DNA of 64,000 nt from Topomyia yanbarensis (taxonomy: Eukaryota; Arthropoda; Insecta; Diptera; Culicidae), in contig NC_080672.1 in NCBI RefSeq assembly GCF_030247195.1, positions 85,953,113-86,017,112 on the forward strand, in the 5' to 3' direction. Below, in pieces: positions 11,741 through 22,018 of this stretch. The position numbers and the translations under genes are program-made. Positions within the stretch are counted from its first letter, which is position 1, and the number at the start of each line of letters is the position of its first letter. The notes beneath the pieces are model-generated. The model made no database searches. It was not told where the DNA came from and worked only from the letters and a program-made list of their open reading frames with translations.

Positions 11741-12836
11741 CTATTCGAACCTACCTTAGCAAATCGCCTTTTTAGGTAGCCAAATGTGAAATAATTTATC
11801 GATTAATGGTCCTAATTGTAAGTTTAAACCTCAACTACAATTTGGAACCACAAAAATTAATCTGCTTTTGATTCAAGTGATATTCTAATTGAGATAAACA
11901 TATATTTGTTTCCAACATGCTGCCATTTCAGAATTTAGACAAGCTATCCTAATTAAATCACACCAACTCTAATTGCATTTTCAAACAATTAATGTTATTG
12001 AAATAAATTTGTCAAAATCTTTCCTTCTGTTTAAACCTCGGGCCCCTCTATAACTCCGGGCCCGGGGAGAAACAACCCGCTCCCCTCCCCTCTCGACCCT
12101 ATTTAGGAATAATTTCTTCTGTCCAGGAAACCGAATTCCGAAATTTTCTGAATCGATCAATAAATCAATAAATAAATAAGTGGTTCAAATATAAAATCAG
12201 CATACGTAGAGTAAGTTTGTGAAGAGCAACTTTTGGGAGCCTCTCAGAAAGTGATCAATTGGTGTCACGCTCATGTGAATTCTGGATAAAACTTCAACTC
12301 GAATATTTACATAGAGGGCCACCTTGGGGAGTCTTCGGCAAATTGATACAGTTTTACAATCCAAAAAATGTTCTGGAACATTTATATAATAGAAAAAATC
12401 TAGAAGAAAACTTATGATGAAGAAACTGTCTTTAAGGGGCCTTTCACAAATAATGTCCCATATCTCAGAAAGATTAAAAGATAGAGAGCCTTCAGGCAAA
12501 ATATTTGTAACAAGTTTCTCTACTACTTTGCTGAAGTAAGTATTTGTCTATCTGAATTTTTGAAGAAAATAAATTTCGTAACTCACTATTAGGGAGATTA
12601 ATAATTGATTCAATAAGAGGGAAAGAAGGGAAGTTCTATTCCAAGAAACTATCTCGAAGACATCACATTGCTAAAGCCAATAGTTTTGACGCAATCTAAA
12701 AAAAACCCTGTTTTGCTCTTTGGATCCACTGGGCCTTACGAGTCTTAAAAAATCCAACGATCTTACACTTCTATGGGGCACTTTTCCTACAAAGAAGGGT
12801 CTGGAAATATTTCGCCATTTTGAAAGGGTATTGATT
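11741..12836. other. Intergenic, nothing recognised
   Basis: Non-coding. A short GC-rich block (CTCGGGCCCC...CCGGGCCCGGGG) stands out at about 12038-12070. No gene or transposon end identified. Confidence 0.35.
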
Positions 12837-13337
12837 AGAGTGGCTCGAATATGACAGTTTTCAGCACAGAACTTGTTGAGTTCCTTTTGTGGTCCCAAAT
12901 GCCTGTGCAAAGTTTGAGAGCGGTCGGTTGCTTCCCGGGTTTGCGCATTGCGTTCAAAGTTTGTATGGGATTTTATATGGGAAAATCAATTATTTTGCAT
13001 TTACGTTAATAAAGATCGCTATTTCATTCAATATGAAAAATCAGCTTTATAAGCGTTGGTTAACAACATTGTCGAAGACGGTAACTAGCTACGAGTTTTC
13101 AAAAAATAGTTGTAACGATTTTAGAACTTATGGTTCAATCCAAATGTAGAAATTCATTATTTCTTCCAACACTGTCAGTATACCGCCGACACTGATACTT
13201 TAAATTTAAATAAATGAGAATATAGACTTGATACCTTTGAAATGTTCAGATTTAATTGCTGAATAACATAGACGTAGTCAGAAAATAAAAAGAAGAGGAG
13301 GTGTGGCTTGTGTACTCCCCAGTCCTCTTTTTAGATA
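12837..13337 (+). repeat. Left arm of a 2.6 kb foldback
   Basis: From AGAGTGGCTCG (12837) to the CAGTCCTCTTTTTAGATAG region. It is homologous in inverted orientation to 14867-15397. Shared landmarks are GTTTGAACGCAATGCG-type sequence, GACGGTAACTAGCTACGAG and GACGTAGTCAGAAAAT. It is either half of one foldback element or one of two copies of the same family inserted in opposite directions. Confidence 0.75.
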
Positions 13338-14866
13338 GTTTATTATAACATAAGGAGCACATTCTCAACGTAGGTTTATACCGTTTAATTAAATATTAAT
13401 CTTACGTGTTTTAGGGCTACTATTTAAGGGCTCTGCTGTTATCTCATTTAAAATGGTACAACGGCTTATAAGTTTTACATTTTTTAAAACCCTATTTCTT
13501 AGCTGTTCAGAGTCAGAATTTAAAAAAAAACCTGTTTTAATCCACCTAGCGGTGCAATTGTGCCTTTCTCATTTCTCTAAACTATGGCACGGAGGCTTTT
13601 TATGTTCAACATAATTGTGGAAATGTCCATTACATTCTTAGTACACTTTGCACTTATACACAATGGCATGCCAGCCACGAACTTGATGAGCTACGTGTCG
13701 ACGGTGAAACACTTGAAACAAAAAAATATCATACTCCATTAGCCTAATCATCATTAGATCAATGTTATCTGCTTGCTAACTCATTTTGTCATGCGGGGCT
13801 GGGTATGTGAAGAGGGCGAAAGTCCCATGAACGAACGACTCCCCAGCTTAAATTGGTATGCTTTGTGATACAGTGGTGGTTTAAAGATGATGGGGTTGAA
13901 AGGGAGGGGTATGAGGGCTGGATGGGGTGGTGGTCTGAGGGGTGATTTAAGGAGATTTTTAAAGGAGGGGCGCGAACAGTAGAGGGGGGGGGGTGTAACC
14001 CCTCTCCGTAAACCGTCAACTACGCCCCTATTAAAATCCAGAAACCCTAAACGAGTCGAAAAAAAAAAATTTGGCCGGGATTAGGTTGACGTTTTTCAGA
14101 GTGATTGCATAACCTTTCTATATGAGAAAGGCAAAAATGTGCCAAAATCCAAAAAAGTGAATCGTAGTCAAATTTTTTTTTCGAGTTTGCATCAAATCTC
14201 GACGTTTCATGCACCTTGAACACATTTAGCATCAAAAATAAAAATTCTATTTTTAATTTTTCCTATAGTTTATATGAGAAATTTCTGTATGGCCGCACTC
14301 TGAAACCCGTAATTCCGGAACCAGAATTCCGATCGATCCAAAATTCAATAGCAGCCGATGGGAAGGTTGCACCTTTCATTTGAGACTAAGTTTGGGCAAA
14401 TCGGTCCAGCCATCTCTGAGAAAAATGAGTGACATTATTTGACACATACGCACATACATACACACACATACACACACATACACACACACATACACACACA
14501 CATACACACACACATACATACATACACACACACATACAGACTTTTTCCGATCTCGACGAACTGAGTCGAATGGGATATGACACTCGGCCCTCCGGGCCGG
14601 GATTAGGTTGACATTTTTCAGAGTGATTGCATAACCTTTCTATATGAGAAAGGCAAAAATGTATATCCTTAGATTCCTTGAAATCTCGGAATTGTTTCTA
14701 CTAACGTTTTGATTTGAGAATCTAGGAACGAAACCAGGATAGTTACTTCAAACAAACGTTTTTTGATGAAATTGAGTTAGGTTCACGCAAAACAGTGGCG
14801 ATGTTAAACGAACCAGAAATATATTTCAGGTTAGAACCCAAGTCTTATAAAAAACAATCTAAAAAA
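13338..14866. repeat. Spacer of the foldback, with two dispersed-repeat copies
   Basis: Contains dispersed repeat copy B (13531-14139, bearing the CCTGTTTTAATCCACC end) and a second partial copy (about 14260-14661). Both finish with the same roughly 65-bp end, ATTAGGTTGAC...TATGAGAAAGGCAAAAATG, so one probably arose by tandem duplication or a second insertion. A (CACACATA)n microsatellite occupies about 14447-14538. Confidence 0.65.
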
Positions 14867-15397
14867 GGGACTGGGGAGTACACAAGCCCTCCTCCTTCTT
14901 TTCATTTTCTGACTACGTCTATATTATTCAGCAATTCATTCTGAACATTTCATTCAAAGGTATAAAGTGTCTGCGATGAATATATTCTATTTTATTTGAG
15001 TTTTTAATGTCGCTGTCGGTAATGCACTGGCAGTGTTGGAAAAAGTGATAAATTTCTGCATTTGGATTGAACTATAAGTTTTAAAATCGTTGTAACTATT
15101 TTTTGAAAACTCGTAGCTAGTTACTGTCTTCGACAAAGCTGTTAACCAACTATAATTTTATCATGCTGGTATTTCATATTGAGTGAAATGGCGATCTTTA
15201 TTGACGTAAATGCAAAATAATTGATTACCCTATATAAAATCCCATACAAACTTTGAACGCAATGCGCAAACCCGGGAAGCAACCAAGCGCTACCAAATTT
15301 TGCACAGGCGTTTGGGACCACAAAAGGAACTCAAAAAGTGCTGTGCCCGCTAGTTTAAATCATTTTGAAGTTTTCCCATACAACCGCGAGCCACTCT
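14867..15397 (-). repeat. Right arm of the foldback
   Basis: Inverted homologue of 12837-13337, ending CGAGCCACTCT at 15397. The arms are roughly 80 percent or more identical by eye with small indels. Confidence 0.75.
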
Positions 15398-15446
15398 AGT
15401 GTCGATGCCAAGTAAACGACAGCGATCAATGTTTAAGGTGGCAGCT

Positions 15447-16303
15447 CTATTGGGTTGCGCCATGGCAGAGATTTTCGAGCAAATCGGAGAAACCTAGCTT
15501 GTACAGGACAGAGCGAACGAGAGAGAAATACAATGTTCTCAGGCAATATGGATCAGTAAACTCTTTGGCTATTCTGATGATAAAACCAAGGTTTCTGTAG
15601 GCTTTCGTAATGGTGTGGGAATAGTGATCTCTGAACGTCAATTTAAAATCTAGCAGTACACCAAGGTCCCTGACAACTGACACTCTTTCAAGTGTTTTCC
15701 CTGAGATAGTATAACACCACAAAATTGGGTTTTTTCGCGTGAAAGATATTACTGAGCATTTAGATACACTGAGAGCCAGCTAGTTTCAAAACTCATCTAG
15801 TTGTCGCTGTAGTTCAATGTCAATTCAAATTCAGATCGCACTATGAGGAATAGTTAAAGTTCATCTGCATAGATAAGTTTGCATTCTGGTGGAAGGATAT
15901 AACAAACGTCATTGAAGAATAAGGAGAACAGCAAGGGTCCGAGACTGCTACCCTGGAGCACACCTGATAAGTTTATGAAGTTATGTGATTCGATATTTCC
16001 TAGTTTGACAGATAGGGTACGGCCAACAAGGTATGACTCGAGCCACAGAGTGAAGTTGAGTGACGCACCCAGCATTTCTATTTTCGCCAGTGAGAGCGAG
16101 TGATCAACGCGATCGAACACTGCTTTAAGGTCAATATAAATAGTATCTACTTGCACTGCTTCACCTTCTATACTTTCAAGACAATGTGAAGTGAACTGTG
16201 CTAAGTTCTTCGATGTTGATCTACCTGGGAAGAACCCATGTTGATATGTCGATATATAAGTTTTGCTTACTAGAATTTCGAACAGCTTGGACCCCGCACC
16301 CAT
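15447..16303 (-). pseudogene. Non-LTR reverse transcriptase fragment (Jockey/CR1-like)
   Basis: Minus-strand frames give the core of a LINE reverse transcriptase. Motifs in order are HGFFPGRSTSKNLAQF, IDLKAVFDRVDH, SGVLQGSSLGPLLFSLFFND and LIYADE (degraded from YADD), then the thumb region RDLGVLLDFKLTFRDHYSH. A frame break lies between 15723 and 15853. It belongs with the pieces at 17081-17327 and 19218-19930, from which it is separated by two later insertions. The altered YADD, the breaks and the missing parts make it inactive. Confidence 0.85.
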
Positions 16304-17055
16304 AAATTGAATTGCTCATAACTATGGCTTCCTTTAGCCAATTTGGACACTTTTAGATGTTTTGGATTTAGGAACTCGTCCACTTTTTGATTCTGTAAAT
16401 TTGAACAGAATGAATGGATCTGGCTCTTGGTAATCCGGATTTTCCGTAGTAATGTTCCAGGGTAGTGTATGATTTGTAAGTTTTAATAATGCCCTTGCAA
16501 TATGAGTATTAAAACTCTTCAAATTGTCTCGGAAGTCTGTTATTTATCGTTACGGGACCTTATGGCAATTTGAAAAATGGAATTGGATTGGAATGGCCAC
16601 TCACGGCCCCACGGGAACCTGCTCCGGAATGTCCGTTCCGGGGTCAAGTCAACAAATGGTTCCAAATCCACGAGATTCAGCCTACTGATGCAATTCCAAG
16701 AATTTAGATACCCATATTGCTAGTATTCCATTGAAGTTCACAAATAGCACTGGAACATGCTTCCGGTAATCCGGATTCCTGGGAACCAAATGAAGTAACC
16801 CGATTCATTTTTTCAAAGTCTGAAAGTGGATGAGTTCCTGAATTCAAAACACCCAAAAGTATCAAAATTGGTTGGAAATTGCCTTAGTTATTGGCTTTTC
16901 AGTTTTGTGGGTACAAGGGTACCCACGTCGGCCTGTTACGTAGTAAAAAATTCAAGAGCCCCTCCTCACTTCCCCTCTTACTACATCAACAATATTATTA
17001 ACTCAAAAGCTCGACTTAGTGAAGTTCTAAGACGTCGTAAAGTTTGAATTTTCAG
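16304..17055. mobile_element. Unnamed dispersed repeat interrupting the LINE
   Basis: Lies between the pre-RT and RT parts of the minus-strand LINE and shares segments with about 56190-56530, notably a TACCC...TGTTGGCCTGT block followed by AAGAGCCCCTCCT. Short words such as GGTAATCCGGATT occur twice inside it. No coding capacity, and its precise ends are not resolved. Confidence 0.45.
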
Positions 17056-17080
17056 TTATGGATAAAACATGGGAATTTCA

Positions 17081-17327
17081 TCATTTGAAACTTAAAAAGG
17101 TATCTGATCGCTTAAAGATCTGTTTTAGAGGAGCAGAAAGGGCACTAGCGCTTCTTTTTAAAATAACTGTTTCAAATGCACTCGATAAATGTTTTACAAA
17201 TAGATTACAAGTACCACGGGTCGTGTTAGAACTTTCGTTAGCTAAAGTCATACCGGAAGAAAGTCTACTCTCCTTACACTTCCCATTAACAAACGACCAG
17301 AAACGTTTGGGATTTCGCTCAAGGTCA
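17081..17327 (-). pseudogene. LINE fragment, region upstream of RT
   Basis: The minus-strand frame contains NPKRFWSFVNGK and LSSGMTLANESSNT, typical of the segment between endonuclease and reverse transcriptase in Jockey/CR1-type elements. It is cut at 17328 by the hAT-type insertion. Confidence 0.75.
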
Positions 17328-19217
17328 GATTGCATCAGTGGCGTAGTCAGGGGGGGGGGGGGGGGGGGTTGGCGGTTAAACCCCCCCCCCCCCCCAAACC
17401 AAAATTAATTGGATTGAAAAAAGAAATTGATGCTGACGAATTTAATTTAATATTCCACAAAATATTTTTGAAAAAATATTCTCTGATCACTACATTGAGA
17501 ACTGTGTTTAAAGCGTCATGAGAACTTTTGGAAAATTGTGGGAAGGGGATCTTGTAACTTATCTCTTAGCCGAAATCCCATAGTTGTCAAATTACTTCAC
17601 TGTAAAATAAAATAACTGTCTGAATTATTATGAGCTCATTTTTGGAAAGATGCTTCAAAATATGGATTAGAGACAATTTTTCGAATGGGAATCTAAATTT
17701 GAATAGGTTTATTGCATATAAAACATAAGCTTGTTTACCGAAAACTTACATACATTTCAACATTTGCTGAAAATGTATTTTTTTAGATTGTGTAGAGTTT
17801 AGACAAAAATTTAATGTGGTTAACAACAAGAATAACATTTCAGAAACTAGTTGAAAGCTGATGTAATTTTGTCTCTAGCAGGTCAGGATCGGTTTTATGA
17901 GCATTGGATTTTTATTGTATTATCAACTATATGAATAGCCTTTTAGCAGGATGCAATGAATGGCGTACTAAAATTTTGTGTGCTACGTACTAGTACTGCA
18001 AGTTGTGAGGTTGACTAATAAAGAAAAGTAAAATTAATGCTCGATAAATTTTTAAGGGTCACGATCACATTCATTCGAAACTGCCAAATTTCGATGTTAA
18101 GTAACATTGAAGAATTTCAAAACGTAAAACTGTTCATCTGCTGATAGAATAATTTTGACGGTTAATCCTCCTAGAAGTAATTATAGACAAGAATTTCTCT
18201 TCAACCAAATTTGGGTCGAGACTTAATGTCTCCAGCAAAGTTTTCGGAAGTGCTATTTCAAACAACTTTGTCAAAGACATAAATATCCCACATATTCAGA
18301 GTATCGAAATATAGTAGTAATTTGGGTCGAGACTTAATGTCTCCAGCAACAAGCTATTCTGAAATTACTGTATTTGATAAATCTCTTCTGCGGTAATTAA
18401 ATAATAAATTCACATTGCGTTCAAGGTGCCTTTGAAGCTTACAAAAAAATAAGGGAACTGGATTTAAAACAAATAATTCCCAGATATTAAAAGGACTCAA
18501 AACACAAAGAGTGATTCCATTTTCAGGAGCTAGCATCAATTCGGCGCTAGCTTAGTCCGCCCTCCATGTTAGTGTCGGATTCTGATGAGATGAAGTCGAA
18601 ACGCAAGTTTCAGTTCCATCCATCCATCCATAATTTAGTTATAGGTTTTGTGTTCTCAACTCGCAATGATTGTTTCAAACAATTTTATCTGTAGCGCAGA
18701 AAAAAATAGTTTTCACCTAAATTTTTCTTCACTAAGGATAAATATAGCAGGCCCAGTCCATTTAAATCCCTATATGTTGAATTCATGTAGCCTTCATATT
18801 TTCAACAAAATTGTTTGAAATGACATTAGAGATAATCACTAAAATTTCTATATCAAAGCAGGCGCTGTTTTATGTTGATAACTTCCCGAAGTTGTCAAAC
18901 CTTCAAAGTCAAGGATTATTATATTAGGTGATCTTGAACGTTGAAAATTTTTAGATCATTTATCCCACTTTAAAAGATCGCCATTTTTGACTTCATTGAC
19001 ATATTATACAAGAAAATAATCTATAGTGGTTTGAAAACTGTTCCATGTTGATCCTTCTTGTTTGTAGACTGGAATGACATCTGTTAGACTACTTATGTTT
19101 TTGAGTTTTCAATAATTTATCAAACTCATATTAAATTTTAGCATTTTTTCAAAAAAATTGCGATTTTCATCAAAACCCCCTCCAAACCAAATTTCTGGCT
19201 ACGCCACTGGATTGCAT
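17328..19217. mobile_element. hAT-type element with 8-bp target duplication
   Basis: Element 17336-19209 (1874 bp) is flanked by the 8-bp duplication GATTGCAT (17328-17335 and 19210-19217). Terminal inverted repeats are CAGTGGCGTAGTCAG on the left and the complement of CTGGCTACGCCACTG on the right. The 8-bp duplication and the CAGTG end fit the hAT superfamily. No transposase is seen, so it is non-autonomous. G19 (17350-17368) and C15 (17381-17395) tracts lie next to the left end. A 30-bp sequence is directly repeated at 18209 and 18321. It inserted into the LINE, whose reading resumes on either side. Confidence 0.88.
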
Positions 19218-19691
19218 TTGTAACACGTGCCGAAGGTAGAGGAAGCGGTTATAAGCTTTTTAATTGTTGCTGGCGTAAATGAATCGGGAATTGTATTGGG
19301 ATTCCGTCGAATGGTATAGTGACGAAGCGCGGCTGCTCTCAGTCGTTTAAGTTCTCGTAAGTTGTCGATTGGACCAAAGTGGTTTCTGTCTAAGACGCTG
19401 TGCTGGGACATATATGTCAAACAGTTGTGTCAGTATCGACGGACACATTTCTACTGCATCATTTACATCAGTTGCACTGTTGAGCGAAGTCACCAGATCA
19501 ATAGTTTGCATTGAGTTTTTGAGTTCAAGAAAATCGGTTTTTGAAAAGTTATACTGGAAATCTTCCAATATCTCATCAAAAATAACCTGTTGTGGACAGG
19601 TCTGCTCAACTATGAGGGGCGAATGATGGGAATCTATATCAACGAGTGGTTCATCTGCTTGGTACACATTTCTGCGCACTTTGGACAGCAT
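19218..19691 (-). pseudogene. LINE endonuclease C-terminal fragment
   Basis: Minus-strand frames include RRNVYQADEPLVDIDSHHSP and LWSNRQLTR followed by LKRLRAAALRHY, matching the end of an apurinic-type endonuclease domain (SDH-like: IDSHHSP) and its linker. The N-terminal half of the endonuclease is missing, because ORF1 sequence abuts at about 19690. Confidence 0.7.
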
Positions 19692-19930
19692 ACTAATCTT
19701 TTAATTGTCGCTTCTTTGTGGCAATATTCAGAGCAGCGGTAACAGTGCATTTCATCAACAACCTCGAGGATTTGGCAGCGATCCCAGCCATTATTGACCC
19801 ATTGCGCTTTCATCAGACAGTAGAACGTCAAGGGATCAGATTCCAACACTACCAATATTGTGTTTCCAGTACGTACCGGACTTTTGTACGAGAATAACGT
19901 TTCAGGCTGACTGTTTTGTTTTGCCCCTCT
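19685..19930 (-). pseudogene. LINE ORF1 zinc-knuckle fragment
   Basis: The minus strand encodes CYRCSEYCHKEA and CCPKCAEMC, a degraded tandem CCHC zinc-knuckle region, preceded by VNNGWDRCQILEVVDEM, typical of ORF1 proteins of Jockey/CR1-type LINEs. It joins directly to the endonuclease fragment, implying an internal deletion. Confidence 0.7.
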
Positions 19931-20295
19931 TGGACGCCAGGTACCCCAGCCAGCAAATTACGAAAAAGGACGTGAATTGAAGAATAGTACATGCAATGAT
20001 CTTATTTTTTCGAGACAACATGAGTCAATGAACTACACACTTAGAAAAAATGAAAATTACATTTGATGTAAACAACATTGCGACGTATTTTGCGGTCTAA
20101 TAATAGAATTTTACATGTTTTGAGGTCAATTATTCACATAGTCATTTCTTCTATAGAGTTACGTGTTAATAGATGTGAATTAGGGTTACCAACCGTCCTT
20201 ATTTTAAAGGACATGTCCTTATTTTCGAGGTTTTTGGAAAGCGTCCTTATTTTACTTCAAATGTCCTTATTTTTAGTCTCAAACCTTGGCATATA

Positions 20296-20845
20296 CAGGG
20301 TGATTCAACATGATGGTTTTTAACAGGGTATGTCATATTATTGCAGTTTAGTGTTGTTTGCCACCACAGTATGCACACTATTTTCAAATTATTCAACTAT
20401 ATTTCGAAAATCAGCGATCAGTGAGAAATGTGTTTCGTGCACTCCTACCATAATATGGTCGACATAATCGGCCAACTGACTCCACTCTTCACCATACAAT
20501 CAAAGAGTAAAAGTTGCAGTTCTCGTTATTGGATGATTAGCGAACAAATCGACCACATCCAGCACGCATTGAAGAAAACATAGCGGCGGTGACATTCCCA
20601 TTGGAAACCAACATTACTCGACTAATTAGCCAGATACCACTTGAAATACTCGAATCCGTCATCAAAAATTGGACCAGTCGAATGGATTACCTCAAGCGCC
20701 AACATGGTCAACATTTAAAAAAAATTGTTTTCAAACAATAAATGGCAAAAAAATGTTCTTTCGATTGACAAATAAACATTTCGCGATTTACTCCATTTTT
20801 CAAATTTTCGCGAGATCAAAAAAAACGTCATGATGATTCACCCTG
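20296..20845 (+). mobile_element. Tc1/mariner-type remnant, TA-flanked
   Basis: A 550-bp element flanked by TA, with inverted termini CAGGGTGATTCAACATGATG and CAGGGTGAATCATCATGACG (right end read inverted). The plus strand near 20560-20730 still encodes RIEENIAAVTFP and ESVIKNWTSRMDYLKR, the C-terminal tail typical of insect Tc1/mariner transposases. The catalytic part is deleted or scrambled. It is nested in the hAT element. Confidence 0.8.
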
Positions 20846-21149
20846 TATTAAATTATTCAGATCAACTTTTTTCCACGAGAATCAATTTCAATTGTCATTT
20901 TCAAATACTTCCATCGATTGTTTTTGTTAATGCATACTCTCTGCGACTCATTCCAACCAAAAGTTTTTATTTGGATGTAACCAAAATAACTCGATAACTC
21001 GATATGAGGTTTGGCCAAAGTAACCATCTTCGTTCAATATACACCATTCTAATTTGTCTCGATCAAGATTCAACGTCCCAGTTCAATTGCTGGAAAATAA
21101 ACCAGAATCCCGACTGGAAGTAGCCAATTGCAAAATCCATTAGTTGCAG

Positions 21150-21610
21150 CATGACACGAATAGAAGTCAGCAATCCCAACTTCGCTATAATCGAACCCAA
21201 CGACGAAATGCTGGACAAGAAGGCCCAGCTCAGCGGAAAATGTGCCCTCCCGAGCATTGTCAGCAAGCAGGCACCACCCAGCAACGATTCGAGCGCATTG
21301 TCGGTGAGAAATGCGCACTCAACTATTTGAATCCGACCCCAGAGTCTACTTCGATTGTACCGCGGCAATGCGGTGCCATTCATAGCAACATCAACCAACA
21401 ACAATGTGGCCATTCGGATCGAGCTCAGATATCACCGTGGAGAACGAAATATCCACACACGAAGCGGCCGGATACACTATAGACGGCCTGCTGGTGCTGG
21501 CAGTGATTATTGCCATCATTATTTGGCGATGGAGGCGAAACGCCAAAAGAATCCAGGAATTGGAGGACGCGACGAGGCGAGCTCGCCTAAATCCAAACGT
21601 TGTGTAGCAG
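21150..21610 (+). pseudogene. Membrane-anchored glycoprotein-like fragment of an LTR element
   Basis: Overlapping plus-strand frames, broken by frameshifts, end with a segment (21404-21607) bearing a hydrophobic anchor DGLLVLAVIIAIIIWRW, a basic stretch RRNAKRI and a short tail. This arrangement resembles the C-terminus of an envelope-like protein carried by some insect LTR retrotransposons. It is a broken relic, and the assignment is tentative because no surface-domain motif is recognisable. Confidence 0.45.
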
Positions 21611-21624
21611 TCTAAATGGTGAGC

Positions 21625-21960
21625 GGCGTCATCCGACGCCCGCTTAGTCAGCGATCCTGGTGCACTCGGCACCAAGAGGGACTAGCCATGAGGCGGTGCA
21701 CACTGCACCAATCATAAACGCAACTCTGTAAGATTATTTGGATAAATAAAGATTAGTTCTTGTTCTGTGGTCGACGTGATAAGTCAATTTTCTATCACGT
21801 CCAGTTAGTGGAATAGGGTGCGGGCCTATTCCACAGTTCAGCTTTCTTCTAGTTTTAACAGTCCCTGCGGAAGCGGGACTTAAGTTGGTATATTAAACGA
21901 ACACCGACTTTTTCAGAATTCTGGCTCAAGTGATAACTGATTCAGGCTCCAATTCCGAAT
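21625..21960 (+). mobile_element. Putative LTR-element 3' end
   Basis: Follows the anchor-protein fragment. It contains AATAAA signals (about 21745), a TGTGGTCGACG start-like sequence, and an inverted repeat GTGGAATAGG...CCTATTCCAC of the kind seen at the start of BEL/Pao-type LTRs. There is no second copy in the window to prove it is an LTR. Confidence 0.4.
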
Positions 21961-22018
21961 AGATTTGGCAGGGATGTCCTTAATTTGCGCTCATTACAAT
22001 TGGTAACCCTATGTGAAT

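Larger units (their letters stand above)
20173..22018. mobile_element. hAT-type element (TAGGGTTACCA) with 8-bp duplication
   Basis: Element 20181-22010 is flanked by the duplication ATGTGAAT (20173-20180 and 22011-22018). Terminal inverted repeats are TAGGGTTACCAAC and its inverse TTGGTAACCCT. Subterminal GTCCTTATTTT words are repeated several times at the left end (about 20195-20275) and once at the right. End sequence and duplication length fit hAT. The interior is displaced by a mariner-type element and by LTR-element sequence, so this one insertion records three events. Confidence 0.85.
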
